Source: Mesostigma viride
Lineage: Eukaryota > Streptophyta > Mesostigmatophyceae > Mesostigmatales > Mesostigmataceae
Assembly: GCA_009746045.1 (NCBI GenBank)
Contig: RPFO01002241.1
Coordinates: 1 to 40,000 of the forward strand
Length of the DNA stretch: 40,000 nt
Reading direction: 5' to 3'
The notes beneath the pieces are model-generated. The model did no database searches and was not told the DNA's origin. It saw only the letters and a program-made list of their open reading frames with translations. How positions within the stretch are numbered: the stretch's first letter is position 1; every line of letters begins with the position of its first letter. The translations under genes were made by a program, and so were the position numbers. Of the stretch, positions 6,100-16,281 are shown in pieces.

Positions 6100-8555
6100 A
6101 GACAACATCCCCCGGCAGTTTCTTGATAAACATCGAAGAGCACGCCGGGGAGGACGGGCGTGTGTACTACATGTCTCGCTGGTCCGTAGACCCCTTGGTA
6201 CCTTGCCTCATTTGCAAGAAGGACAAGCCTCACAAGAGCCCCGGACACGGCCCGAGAGTGTGTGAGTACTCGGACGGCAGGGTGACTTACTCGTGTTGGA
6301 AGAGGGGCCCTAAGCAATCCCTATGCATCATGGATAGGCGCGAGTTCGTGGGCGAGACCGTCCCATTCAGCGAGTCGTACTCTCTCGAGAAGATCAAGCC
6401 ATTTGATGTAGAGAGCCTGGCCAGCCTGCTCAAGGACTCAGAGACCAACCACAAGATCACCCACTTCATCCAGTCCAACTGCGGCACTGGAAAGTCGGAG
6501 AGGATCCGCGAGATGGTTAACGAGCTTGTTCGCAAGTTCCCGGACCTCCGCATCCTGTGCATAGTGGCCAACATCAGCCTGTCGAAGGAGGAGGACAGGA
6601 ACTACAAGAAGTTGGGCGAGATGGGTAAGCATTGGATCTGGGAGGACTCCACATTTAAGGCCCTGTACAATGACCCCAACTTCCGCCACTACCTCACCAG
6701 CCAAGGAGGGTACATCAAGGACGACAGGGTTCTGATTGTCTTGAATTCCATCCTACGCCTGGCCAGTACACGGTTTGACGTGGTGGTGCTGGATGAGGTT
6801 TACAACACGCTTACAGCCATTTCTGGAAGCCATCTGAGAAACAAGCGCGAGGTTATCAAGCAGTTGGTAGAGATCATCGAGAGGGCCAAGATCGTCATAG
6901 CACTTGATGCGACGGTCACGGCGAAGGTCTACAATTTCATTGCAGCTCACAGGCCAGTCGACGGCATCCAGGCATCTGTCAACACTTTCAAGCGGCCCAC
7001 CAACCGCATGTTGAAGTGGGTTGACGTCGATTCTAAGAAATGCTGGAAGGCCGTCTTTGTCGCGGAGATCACGCGAGAGTGTAGGAGGAGGTTAGCGGCT
7101 GGCGAGAAAGTTTTTTGCCCTATGTCGGCTGCATGGGCTGTTCCGGCGGTGTGTGATGGCCTGAAGGACATCCTAGCAACCAAGAAGTGGAAATCATACA
7201 CCAAGGAGACACCTAAGAAGGACCTGGAAGATGGAGCAAATACCGCATGGGAAGACCTGGACTTCCTTATTATCTCCCCGACTATCACCGTCGGTGTCTC
7301 GTACACTTTGCACACGTTTGACAGCATGGTGGCTGGGTTCATCAACGCTCCCGGGTACGCCGAGTACACCACCATGCTCCAACAGATGTTCCGCGTCCGC
7401 CACCTATGCAAGGGAGAGATGACAATCTTCTACAGGGACTCAACAACCCCTCTCTCAAGGATGGATACAGACTTTGACGAGATTCGGAAGAAGACTGTGG
7501 AGACCGAGTGCAAGTTGCTGAACCTTATGGCAGGGGACAACGCTGATGTGATCTCCTTGTGGGGCGAGGACGGCAAACGCCTCTTTGACACCAACTCGCC
7601 ACTTCTCAACCTCTTCTGCCGTAACCTGCAAGACGTGGCAGTCTCGCGCAGTCACTACAAGGTCAACTTGATTAGGATGCTAAGGGAGGACTATGGCGTG
7701 TTGATAGAGGGCGAGGAGGAGAGGGTGGAGTCCACCGAGGCCCCGCCACTTCCCAAGAAGGAGGACGAGGACAAGGAGCGCGCCGTTTACGTGATGGCGC
7801 ACGACGAATACATCTCACTGAAGGATCGGTGTGATGCAGGCGAGGTTCTTACTGCCTTTGAGAAACGGCTCAAGAACGTCTACGAGCTCGCGGCGTTTAG
7901 CTATCAAATTCCGCGTGAATGTAGAGATGAGGAACTTGCCGGGATCCTCGATAGGGATAAATGCCGGACGGTTTATCGAGCTGTCCGGCAACACTCTCGA
8001 GCGACAGAACTGGGCAAGGGCAGGTACCTTGCCGACATTCTCGAGGCCATGAGAAAATCTCACTCGTTCTTTGACCTCTCGCAGTACAAAACGGGGAGGG
8101 ACGCGAAGACCCTCGCGGTGGCTTTACACTTATTGGCGGGCAGCGGGATTGAGGAGTTCATCCTTGATCGCAAGAGTGCCAGGACCATGACGATCCCCCG
8201 CGACAAGGCGATCGAGCTGGGAAATAAGATCGACCGTGAGATTATGGACAAGCAAAAGTTCATGCGTGGGGTGTTCGGGTATCAGAGAAGGGCAAAGGGT
8301 GGGGCAGGAACACTGAGTTTTGCCCAGTGCTCGAGTCTTATTAACAAGCTGTTGGAGAGCACTCTAAACATCTCAGCGAGCGGTTATAGGAAGAATGGGA
8401 AGAGTGAGGAAGTCCTAGAAATCTCTAAGGCCTATTTGCTAGATTTTTGTGAGCGGTATCAGCCTGACTGGTGGGGCAAGGAGACCGAGCTAGAGTCCCT
8501 CCGCCACCAGGACGAGACGCAAAATGATGTGGAGGACGGCTACCAGTTCCGGTAG
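5997..8555 (+). CDS. UL9-like SF2 helicase (origin-binding-protein type) with zinc-binding segment
   Basis: The 852-residue frame starts with a Cys/His cluster (C70, C73, H79, H84, C89, C100), as often follows AEP domains. A superfamily 2 helicase core follows: Walker A at 160-167 (SNCGTGKS), Walker B VVVLDEVY with D266/E267, motif III IALDAT at 301-306, motif V SPTITVGVSYT at 427-437, and motif VI QQMFRVR at 462-468. The DEVY and LDAT forms resemble herpesvirus origin-binding protein (UL9) helicases. It would unwind viral DNA at replication. The ATG at 5997 overlaps the primase frame by 103 bases in the -1 frame and has no promoter motif of its own, unlike the other viral genes. This argues for fusion with the upstream primase. 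The C-terminal 350 residues are unassigned. Confidence 0.8.
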   Translation: MVRCDGDKEKKKYQYKNRGLGAGSEQVARTIEAMKTTSPGSFLINIEEHAGEDGRVYYMSRWSVDPLVPCLICKKDKPHKSPGHGPRVCEYSDGRVTYSCWKRGPKQSLCIMDRREFVGETVPFSESYSLEKIKPFDVESLASLLKDSETNHKITHFIQSNCGTGKSERIREMVNELVRKFPDLRILCIVANISLSKEEDRNYKKLGEMGKHWIWEDSTFKALYNDPNFRHYLTSQGGYIKDDRVLIVLNSILRLASTRFDVVVLDEVYNTLTAISGSHLRNKREVIKQLVEIIERAKIVIALDATVTAKVYNFIAAHRPVDGIQASVNTFKRPTNRMLKWVDVDSKKCWKAVFVAEITRECRRRLAAGEKVFCPMSAAWAVPAVCDGLKDILATKKWKSYTKETPKKDLEDGANTAWEDLDFLIISPTITVGVSYTLHTFDSMVAGFINAPGYAEYTTMLQQMFRVRHLCKGEMTIFYRDSTTPLSRMDTDFDEIRKKTVETECKLLNLMAGDNADVISLWGEDGKRLFDTNSPLLNLFCRNLQDVAVSRSHYKVNLIRMLREDYGVLIEGEEERVESTEAPPLPKKEDEDKERAVYVMAHDEYISLKDRCDAGEVLTAFEKRLKNVYELAAFSYQIPRECRDEELAGILDRDKCRTVYRAVRQHSRATELGKGRYLADILEAMRKSHSFFDLSQYKTGRDAKTLAVALHLLAGSGIEEFILDRKSARTMTIPRDKAIELGNKIDREIMDKQKFMRGVFGYQRRAKGGAGTLSFAQCSSLINKLLESTLNISASGYRKNGKSEEVLEISKAYLLDFCERYQPDWWGKETELESLRHQDETQNDVEDGYQFR

Positions 8556-8867
8556 ATTTTGCGCGTCATATAGTAGATTTAGATTTTATTGTCAGGAATG
8601 AACACCTCCCAAACCCCGCCACCCCCTCTCCCGCCCTTCCCGGCACCTCCCGCGAGGACGCAGACTTCTAGGCCGGACCGCACCCTCCACGCGACGGTGT
8701 GTGTGGTCGAAGTGCGCCAGGTCTACGGCGGATGGTGAATGGTGGCAAAATTGCACAGAAAGGATTAGAACTACCTTCAAATTATCTGTGCAATTTTGCC
8801 ACCACCCCCACCCCCACCAAAGCTTGTGGGTAGGCGGGGCTCGGTGGGCGGCAGACCCACGGCGGGT
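8556..8867. other. Non-coding stretch at the right side of the viral block
   Basis: No gene was seen. An inverted copy of the promoter core (AGATTTTATT, reverse of AATAAAATCT) lies about 20 bases after the helicase stop. The perfect 19-bp inverted repeat at 8741-8803 and a C-rich run follow. The right boundary of the viral element is not visible. Confidence 0.5.
8741..8803. repeat. Perfect 19-bp inverted repeat (hairpin)
   Basis: GGTGGCAAAATTGCACAGA at 8741-8759 is exactly reverse-complemented at 8785-8803, around a 25-base loop. It lies about 190 bases after the helicase stop. A transcript terminator, replication origin or terminal structure are all possible; the sequence does not decide. 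Confidence 0.85.
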
Positions 8868-9250
8868 GGTGACGGGTGCCGGAATTATGAAGCACCACTA
8901 AAGCCCGGCGACCCTTGAGCCAAGGTTGGCGGGGGTCGAGAAAGGCTACTCGGCCCGTGGGAAGTTGTTAAAAATATTAACACCTTCCCGTGACGGATGC
9001 AAGTACCTACGAGGCACCACCTAAGCCCGGCGACCCTTGAGACAAGGTTGGCGGGGGTTGAGAGGGGCCAGTCGACCCGTGGGGAAGTTGTTAAAAATAT
9101 TAACCACTTCCCGTGACAGATGCAAGTACCTACGAGGCACCACCCAAGCCCGGCGACCCCTGAGACAAGGTTGGCGGGGGTCGAGAAGGGCCAGTCGACC
9201 CGTGTTGAGGTTGTAAACAATATTTACAACTTCCTGTGACGGGTGCCAGT
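8868..9250. repeat. Three-copy tandem repeat, about 123 bp per unit, each with a hairpin
   Basis: GCACCAC followed by an AAGCCCGGCGACCC-like block recurs at 8892, 9014 and 9137. Each unit ends in an AT-rich hairpin (about 8959-8989, 9082-9112, 9207-9233) flanked by CCCGTG and GTGAC. In units 1 and 2 the loop-side stem reads GTTAA/TTAAC; in unit 3 it reads GTAAA/TTTAC, so paired bases changed together. No coding capacity is evident. Confidence 0.8.
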
Positions 9251-9428
9251 AACAAGTCTAAAACTCAAATATTTTATCACTCAATTATCACTCAATCATC
9301 ATCACTCAAGAATGGCTCCCCGGTACCCCACAAGCCCCTATCACTCAATAGGGGTTATATATATATATACTGTCCTGAGCCAGTAGACATCGCGCCTTAC
9401 GCGGATCCGCGCTTTTTACGTTTCAGTT

Positions 9429-9630
9429 CAGACAACTGGTCTCAGACATGCACGGGGCTCGGCGTGCCATGCTTCCACGTTTGTTGTCTCTTTTCAGACA
9501 ACTGGTCTCAGACATGCACGGGGCTCGGCGTGCCATGCTGCCACGTTTGTTGTCTCTTTTCAGACAACTGGTCTCAGACATGCACGGGGCTCAGCGTGCC
9601 AATGCTTCAGTCCACGTTTGTTGTCTCTTT
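9429..9630. repeat. 66-bp minisatellite, three copies
   Basis: Units start at 9429, 9495 and 9561, each beginning CAGACAACTGGTCTCAGACA and ending near GTTTGTTGTCTCTTTT. The start (AGACAAC) and end (GTTGTCT) are inverted, so each unit could fold. The period is a multiple of three, so frames stay open by chance; I do not read it as a gene. Bases 9251-9428 before it hold only a short TA run at 9357-9370. Confidence 0.85.
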
Positions 9631-9637
9631 TCATATA

Positions 9638-11300
9638 CTGTCACATGTCACCATTTGAGCTCAGATCGAATGAGCCCAATTTTTGTAGGTGGTCTAGTAT
9701 TATGGTTTAAATGTTGCTTGCAAGAATCCAGCTTGATATGAGTTCATTTGGTCATGATTCCTATTTGTTTCATGTAAGAAACCGGTGCAAATGGCGTAAA
9801 ACTGCATATTCATACTGTCACATGTCACCATTTGAGCTCATAATGAGCCCAATTTTTGTAGGTGGTGTAGTATTATGGTTTAAATGTAGCTTGCAAGAAT
9901 CCAGCTGGATATGAGTTCATTGGTTCATGATTCCTATTTGTTTCATGTAAGAAACCGGTGCAAATGACAAAAGGTTGCATATTTATACTGTCACATGTCA
10001 CCATTTGAGCTCATAATGAGCCCAATTTTTGTAGGTGGTCTAGTATTATGGTTTAAATGTAGCTTGCAAGAATCCAGCTCGATATGAGCTCATTTGGTCA
10101 TGATTCCTATTTATTTCGTGTAAGAAAACGATGAAAATGGCGTAAAACTGCATATTTATACTGTCACATGTCACCATTTGAGCTCATAATGAGCCCAATT
10201 TTTGTAGGTGGTGTAGTATTATGGTTTAAATGTTGCTTGCAAGAATCCTGGCAGCTCGATATGAGTTCATTTGGTCATGATTCCTATTTGTTTCATGTAA
10301 GAAACCGGTGCAAATGACGAAAAGCTGCATATTTACACTGTCACATGTCACCATTTGAGCTCAGAATGAGCCCAATTTTTGTGGGTGGTCTATTTTCATG
10401 GTCTAGATGCTGCTTGCAAGAATCCAGCCTGAAATGAGTTCATTTGTTCACTATTCATATTTGTTTCATGTAAGAAAAGGGGGAAAATGACGAAAAACTG
10501 CACATGTATGCTGTCACATGTCACCATTTGAGCTCATAATGAGCCCAATTTTTGTGGGTGGTCTATTTTCATGGTATAAATGCTGCCTGCAAGAATCCAG
10601 CCTGATATGAGTTCATTTGTTCACTATTCATATTTGTTTCATGTCAGAAAAGGGGGAAAATGACGAAAAACTGCACATGTATGCTGTCACATGTCACCAT
10701 TTGAGCTCAGAATGAGCCCAATTTTTGTGGGTGGTCTATTTTCATGGTCTACATGCTGCCTGCAAGAATCCAGCCTGAAATGAGTTCATTTGTCCACTAT
10801 TCATATTTGTTTCATGTAAGAAAAGGGGGAAAATGACGAAAAACTGCACATGTATGCTGTCACATGTCACCATTTGAGCTCAGAATGAGCCCAATTTTTG
10901 TGGGTGGTCTATTTTCATGGTCTACATGCTGCCTGCAAGAATCCAGCCTGAAATGAGTTCATTTGTCCACTATTCATATTTGTTTCATGTAAGAAAAGGG
11001 GGAAAATGACGAAAAACTGCACATGTATGCTGTCACATGTCACCATTTGAGCTCAGAATGAGCCCAATTTTTGTGGGTGGTCTATTTTCATGGTCTAGAT
11101 GCTGCCTGCAAGAATCCAGCCTGAAATGAGTTCATTTGTCCACTATTCATATTTGTTTCATGTAAGAAAAGGGGGAAAATGACGAAAAACTGCACATGTA
11201 TGCTGTCACATGTCACCATTTGAGCTCAGAATGAGCCCAATTTTCGTGGGTGGTCTATTTTCATGGTCTACATGCTGCCTGCAACAGTCCAGCTTTAGGT
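9638..11300. repeat. 173-bp satellite array, ten copies
   Basis: The phrase CTGTCACATGTCACCATTTG begins units at about 9638, 9815, 9988, 10161, 10338, 10511, 10684, 10857, 11030 and 11203. Spacing is 173 bp except for two 177-bp units with four-base insertions. Copies 6-10 are nearly identical to each other; the left copies are more diverged. The last copy is cut off near 11290, where the Penelope-like sequence begins. No open frame spans the array. Confidence 0.93.
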
Positions 11301-11386
11301 ACCCTCAGATCTGAAAGATTTTTTTTTTACTCATTTGAAGACTTGTGAAATTGAGCAAACACCTATGAATCCCCTCCTTGGGACAA

Positions 11387-12081
11387 ATGGTTTTCAGCAA
11401 CGGGAAGGTCAGCCGCGATACAACGCCCACCGAGCTGGCCACCATCTTGGCAGGGCCCTGCCCCTGCCAACAACAACGGTATTTCAAGTACCTTGATCCC
11501 ACCTCACAGCACGTCATGACCGCTGACCTCAGCATCCTGCCGAGCCACACGCTTGTAGACCTTTTTGCCAAAGGCACCAAGTTTCGGCCGTGGGTCCAGC
11601 GCACGTGTGCCAAAGAGGTGAATGCACTGCTCTCCACATCACTGCGCAAATTCTGCAATGCCATGAGCACGGACCTACAGCTTGCTCCCCTTGCCATGGA
11701 ACCGTGGTTTCGCGCCGTCATTCACGAATGCAATGCACGTCTCACCAGGCTTGATTACCGTCTCCAGCAGGTCCACCGCACCACCTGGCTCAACACCACA
11801 GATAAAGCACTTCTTGACCACTTCAAGCAGGACTTTATCATCACGTGTGTTGACAAGAGTGCCAACAACTTTGCTTTCATATGCAAGAAGCACTACCTTG
11901 CTACTTTGCAACACGAGTTGGCGTCCAGCCCTACCTATGTTCAGCGTGCACAGTCCACCGCCAGTATCACTGCTGCTCATCGGGCTTTTCTGCACAGCCA
12001 AAACATTTTTGCTCGGGCATTCCTTAAGCGGCAGCGACGCGCCACCACCACTACGTTCCCATATCTGTATCTCACTCTTAA
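11387..12081 (+). pseudogene. Penelope-like reverse transcriptase, piece 1 of 4 (N-terminal part)
   Basis: This open frame encodes the start of a Penelope-type RT. The segment LPSHTLVDLFAKGTKFRPW and the DKSANNFAF motif followed by CKKHYLATLQHEL match the conserved N-terminal region of PLE proteins whose RT motif B reads GIPMGTNCA. The frame is intact up to TTAA at 12078-12081, where a piggyBac-type element begins; the apparent stop just beyond belongs to the insertion. Joined to pieces 2-4 it gives one frame of about 633 codons with no stop. The 5' end abuts the satellite, so the true N-terminus may be missing. Confidence 0.8.
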
Positions 12082-13780
12082 CCCCTAAATGGGCGGAAAT
12101 GCTGCCGATAAATCGGCAGTAACTCACCTATTTTGTAAACCAGCCCCTGTACAACCTAGCAATATCCAATGGCTGTCCTTGGGGGGCAAGCGTGTCCATG
12201 AGTTGCCCTAAGCCGTGATATATCACAACCTCACATATATTCATCGTAGGCCATGTATAACTGCCGTCAAAGTCAGGGGGGTCAAGACGAGCGTTTTCAT
12301 TTTTGGTAGAATGTGCATTTTGAATTATGTTGTAAGAGCTAGGCACCTACCACTTCAGGGATGATAAACAATTAGTTGCTGAACAGTTTGAGCCATTGGG
12401 GTCATCATTTGGGTGGGTATACCAGCAGTTACACCCAGTACAGCCCATAGGAGTACCGTTGGTAAAAAGCAACCAAGGGGGTAGGAGTGGGCATACTACC
12501 TACTAATACCTACTAATATGGCCCCCAACCATGCCACACAATACATTTCCCTTCCACAATGATGGGGAAACATAACTGCATCATCACACTGCCCTTACAT
12601 GGCACCTATGTGCAGGTGCCACCTTGTCCATGCACGTAGGTAACGTGGTACGGATACCCTACGCAAGGCATGCATTCTAGGAGGCAGCCACCAACAAACT
12701 AGTGATTTTAAGCCTATTTCAGTTTGCCCTAGCAAGGATAAACTAGGCCTAAGCTGCTATAGCTTGCCAGGTGATGGCCAGCACACCTGGTGGCACATGC
12801 TGACAATGGGAAGCTTCTACTCACCGGTTACATGCTTGATGATGCCACAGAGACCAGCCAACTGCCTCACACTCATGCAATATGTGTGTGGGAAATGTAT
12901 AACAAACATATATGGAGGTATTCAAACCCATACAGCCTCTAAAACTTATCACCATCACCCTGTGGCAGGTCAACTGACTGAGGGAAGCATCTAAGAAGGG
13001 TGTTTTAGAAAGGGGCCAGGCCAGGGTCAAGAAAGAGCATGAATAATGCAAAAAGAATGTGCTACACAAGCTAGAACGTATATATAAACGTCAAACATCG
13101 ATAGGAAAACGATGCTTAAGCTTTACCAGGCATGGATGGCGTTACCTTGGCCCAGGCGGTGGCCGCAAAATGGCGCATTTCGGCACACCAAAGTTGTGCA
13201 GCATGGTCGCTGGATTCGGCGATTTCTGGCCACCCTTGCACGTTTACGACTACAAATCATCATAAAAAGTACAAAGAAACCAATATGTCCTTTAAAATAC
13301 GCCGGAAAGGTATTGCTGTCAACGTTTCTATCGTCCGGCCTGATCGCAGTTTTTTCCAGCAAGAACGCTGCCGACACCTATCAAATGACATTCCCGCGAA
13401 CCAAAAATTGGCCTGTATGATCTTTAGAACGTATAAAATCAATATCCTAAGTTTGGCCAGAAAATTCTAACTCAAACGTAAATGCCATGCGTGGGCGCAA
13501 GCCGCCATGGCCAGGTCGTCGTTTTCCGAAATGCACGTTGTACGTGAAAAAGTACCCTGACCCCTTGTACTTTGACCGTCCAGAACACCTCTATAACTTT
13601 GTCAAAATATAGCAAACCCTAGTATCATGTTCTGGAGAAACTTATAAACTTTCATTCTTCTCAGCTAAACGTTTCCTAATTCCCAATGGTATTCTCGCAA
13701 ACTGGTCCCCCGAGTAGGTGCCGACAAATCGGCTGTAAGTCACTTTTTGGCGGAAAATCGGCAGCAAGACCATTTAGGGG
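12082..13780. mobile_element. Non-autonomous piggyBac-type element with TTAA target duplication
   Basis: The element begins CCCCTAAATGG (12082-12092) and ends CCATTTAGGGG (13770-13780), with TTAA on both sides (12078-12081 and 13781-13784). TTAA duplication and C-run termini are the signature of the piggyBac superfamily. Palindromes built on the same CTGCCGAT word lie near both ends (12103-12120 on the left). No transposase frame is present in its 1.7 kb, so it depends on an enzyme made elsewhere. It interrupts the RT gene exactly at TTAA, and removal restores the frame (CTT AAG CTG CAC). Confidence 0.88.
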
Positions 13781-13784
13781 TTAA

Positions 13785-13917
13785 GCTGCACAAAACTCCT
13801 GTTGCTTTGCGCACCATTGCTGCGTCGCATTCAGCCCCACTGATGCCTCTCTCGAAACTCATCTGCCATGCTTTGAATGCTCTTCTCCCCGAAGCCAATG
13901 CATTATGGGTGGAGGTG
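13785..13917 (+). pseudogene. Penelope-like reverse transcriptase, piece 2 of 4
   Basis: This 133-base piece encodes LHKTPVALRTIAASHSAPL and what follows. It matches the KLHK-x-P-x-x-R fingers motif of PLE reverse transcriptases, a segment that precedes catalytic motif A. The reading frame continues from piece 1 across the TTAA and stops only because the LTR element begins at 13918. Confidence 0.85.
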
Positions 13918-14490
13918 TGTTACGCCGCGGATATCTACCTCCACCTCTACCTCTAATGGGCCTGATACTACCTAAACTGGTCAGACCTCCTCTACTTAAC
14001 CCTCTGGCGAAAGACGAACGTGACGGAGCTGATCTCAATGCATTAACGTAAGTGTTACTATAATACGCCATACAACCATTTATCAAAACCCGTTTACTCC
14101 AGGAATAGAGGAAGGAAACACAACTACACTGCCGTGACCCAAGCCTAAATGTGTCAATTCACTTAACACACGCCGAGTGCACACACAAGGGGTAGAACGC
14201 GCATAAATGGTCACCAACGGTCCAACACGCTCGGGCCGACATGGCCCTCGCCTACAGGTGCACGCTGGTCCACTAAATCTACTGATGCACGCTGGTCCAC
14301 TACATTCTACCACAGGATCAGGACCACTAGTAAAGTACGCGGCGCGGCGCCCAACGGCACCCAATGTACCACAGTACTGTTACGAGGACAATAATGTCCC
14401 GGTAGGAGCCTAAACGTAAACCTAGGGACAACCGAGGCAAAGGACCTAATTTACGTCCGTAACTACAACGAATTGTTACGCGACGTAACA
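13918..14490 (-). repeat. 3' LTR of the gypsy element
   Basis: Starts TGTTACGCCGCGG and ends CGCGACGTAACA on the plus strand, 573 bp. The same sequence is at 21794-22366. The terminal seven bases form an exact inverted repeat. Confidence 0.95.
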
Positions 14491-14503
14491 CCTCCCCCCC
14501 CAC
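14491..14503 (-). other. Polypurine tract of the gypsy element
   Basis: On the minus strand this reads GTGGGGGGGGAGG and touches the inner edge of the 3' LTR, the usual place for the plus-strand primer. Confidence 0.8.
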
Positions 14504-14859
14504 AAAGGTAGGGAGCCCTCTCCCTACGTACAGGGAGGAAAGCAAGGGGTAGGAAACCTAATGCACCCAGCACACACTAACACAGTCAGCAAGCCATCCA
14601 AGATACAAGGCACCAATAGTTCACACGGTCTCCACCACCACGCCGGGAGGTGTAGGGTTAGCCAGCACCAAGCCTGGTGGTAGGTTCCCCTAACTGCCTG
14701 GAACGGAGTCCTTGCCGGGGGGAACGGCACTGGGCAGGACACACAGAGTAAACCCATCAGCACCAAGGACCAAGAACGACCAGCCAACTGGCCAGAACAT
14801 GAGGGCGACTCTACATACCGGAGGGACAACACCCTCAGGTCGGGCCTAAGGCCCTCTAT

Positions 14860-16281
14860 CTAATGGCCATCCGTCTGGTAGGTACCACGGGAGGCCAGCA
14901 GGACTTCCAGGTAGGCCTGGTAATGGGCCACATCCTCAACATTGTCATGCCTATCTACGGTGAGGAAAACATCGGCCCACACGCCGTCAGGAAAAAGGCC
15001 CAGAAAGGCCCAGTAATACCTATGCTGAGTAAGAACGACCTGGCCCCGGGCCCAGTCCAGGAAACCACAGGCAAAGAGGCGTAGGAAAGGCTCTACCGCG
15101 ATCAGGCAGAGAGCCCGAAGGAGCAGGCGATGATACCGGATCCGAGGGCGCATACCCGTCGGGAAAAACAGATCTACCAGGGGCTCCACGTTGGACGGCC
15201 ACAACCGGATGTGCCGAATCTCACGGGAACGCCACCGACGCGCACACTGGCGCGACCCGAATGTCTCTAGGTAGTCGCTGGCCCGAGGAGGAGGGTGACC
15301 GCGGGAGTCTAGACCCTGGCCCGGGAGGGGCGCCGGACGCCGGGCATCCCACTCGAGGATGGGCTGGAGGACCGTGGTGTACGTAACACCCGGCACCGCA
15401 GGAAACTCTACCGTAAGGGCATCCGAAGCCATAATGCCCAGAGGCGGAGGGTAAGCCCACTGGAACCCACCGTAGGTGTCCAAGTCGTTGTGGCGCCTAG
15501 CCCAGCGATACAGAACGCGCCGAACCAGGATCTCACCCTGGAACACAGGATCAGCTAAAATAACCATGTCGAAAGGAGGCCGATCAGTCTCAATGGGTAG
15601 GCCACGATCCCGAGGCGCCCGACACACCTGGGAAAACCCGTAGGACATGGGCGAGATGGCAAGCTCGGCGGAGGCGCGCGGCAGGTCACACTGGCGGCAG
15701 GCGAGTGCGGACATACCACATCCAGGCACGGGCGTGTCGCGCGACTCCGGCGTCGCATGCACCACAGAAGGAGCCCTGTCCCGATCACCCTGGGACAACT
15801 CCCGGAGGGAGTCGGAAGCGCGGGTAGCGCGAGGATCCTGGCCGGTGGACCGAACAACCGCGGCCAAGGACAGAGAGGCCGAAGGGGCAGGGGCCGAAGC
15901 AGGGGCAGGAGCCGACACCGACGCAGGTGACACTGATACAGCAGAAGGCCGCGCCGGACCCGAAGCCAGAGGGGGCCGTGACGGACCCGCCGCCGAAGCT
16001 GGCGCGCCGGTCTCGGTGGCCGGTGCACCCTCAGGCCACATGTTAAAAATGGGGCCCGTAGGGACAGGCAGTCCTGCATAAGATTGACTACCATCCAGGC
16101 TCCAGTCAGGAACCGGGATCCTCTGCGGGGGACCACCCTCCCAAAGCCTGGGCAGTCCGCTAGTGTCGCCAAAGAAGCCCCGCGACGGCTGCGACTGAGC
16201 TGGTGGAGGCTCGGAAGCAGCGACAGCGGGCGCGGTCACAGGGGCAGGGGACTCGCGCGTAGGCGCAGGTACAGCGGTCAC
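14860..16281 (-). CDS. Extra 3' ORF of the gypsy element, second frame (function unknown)
   Basis: The frame begins without an ATG at the overlap and remains open upstream across much of the preceding ORF. About 170 N-terminal residues are Ala/Pro/Ser-rich. The C-terminal 250 residues look folded, with many Trp, Arg and Leu (for example RYHRLLLRALCLIAVEPFL and RYYWAFLGLFPDGVW). I do not recognise a domain. The position after integrase is where env-like or accessory genes sit in Ty3/gypsy elements, but no signal peptide or clear membrane anchor is seen. It is most likely the C-terminal part of one protein with the preceding ORF, reached by a -1 shift or split by a one-base deletion. Confidence 0.5.
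   Translation of the reverse strand: MTAVPAPTRESPAPVTAPAVAASEPPPAQSQPSRGFFGDTSGLPRLWEGGPPQRIPVPDWSLDGSQSYAGLPVPTGPIFNMWPEGAPATETGAPASAAGPSRPPLASGPARPSAVSVSPASVSAPAPASAPAPSASLSLAAVVRSTGQDPRATRASDSLRELSQGDRDRAPSVVHATPESRDTPVPGCGMSALACRQCDLPRASAELAISPMSYGFSQVCRAPRDRGLPIETDRPPFDMVILADPVFQGEILVRRVLYRWARRHNDLDTYGGFQWAYPPPLGIMASDALTVEFPAVPGVTYTTVLQPILEWDARRPAPLPGQGLDSRGHPPPRASDYLETFGSRQCARRWRSREIRHIRLWPSNVEPLVDLFFPTGMRPRIRYHRLLLRALCLIAVEPFLRLFACGFLDWARGQVVLTQHRYYWAFLGLFPDGVWADVFLTVDRHDNVEDVAHYQAYLEVLLASRGTYQTDGH

Noticed and set aside
9236-9741. 22-residue repeat protein over the 66-bp minisatellite
   Set aside because: The frame is open only because the period is a multiple of three. The sequence is not protein-like and ends in the satellite.
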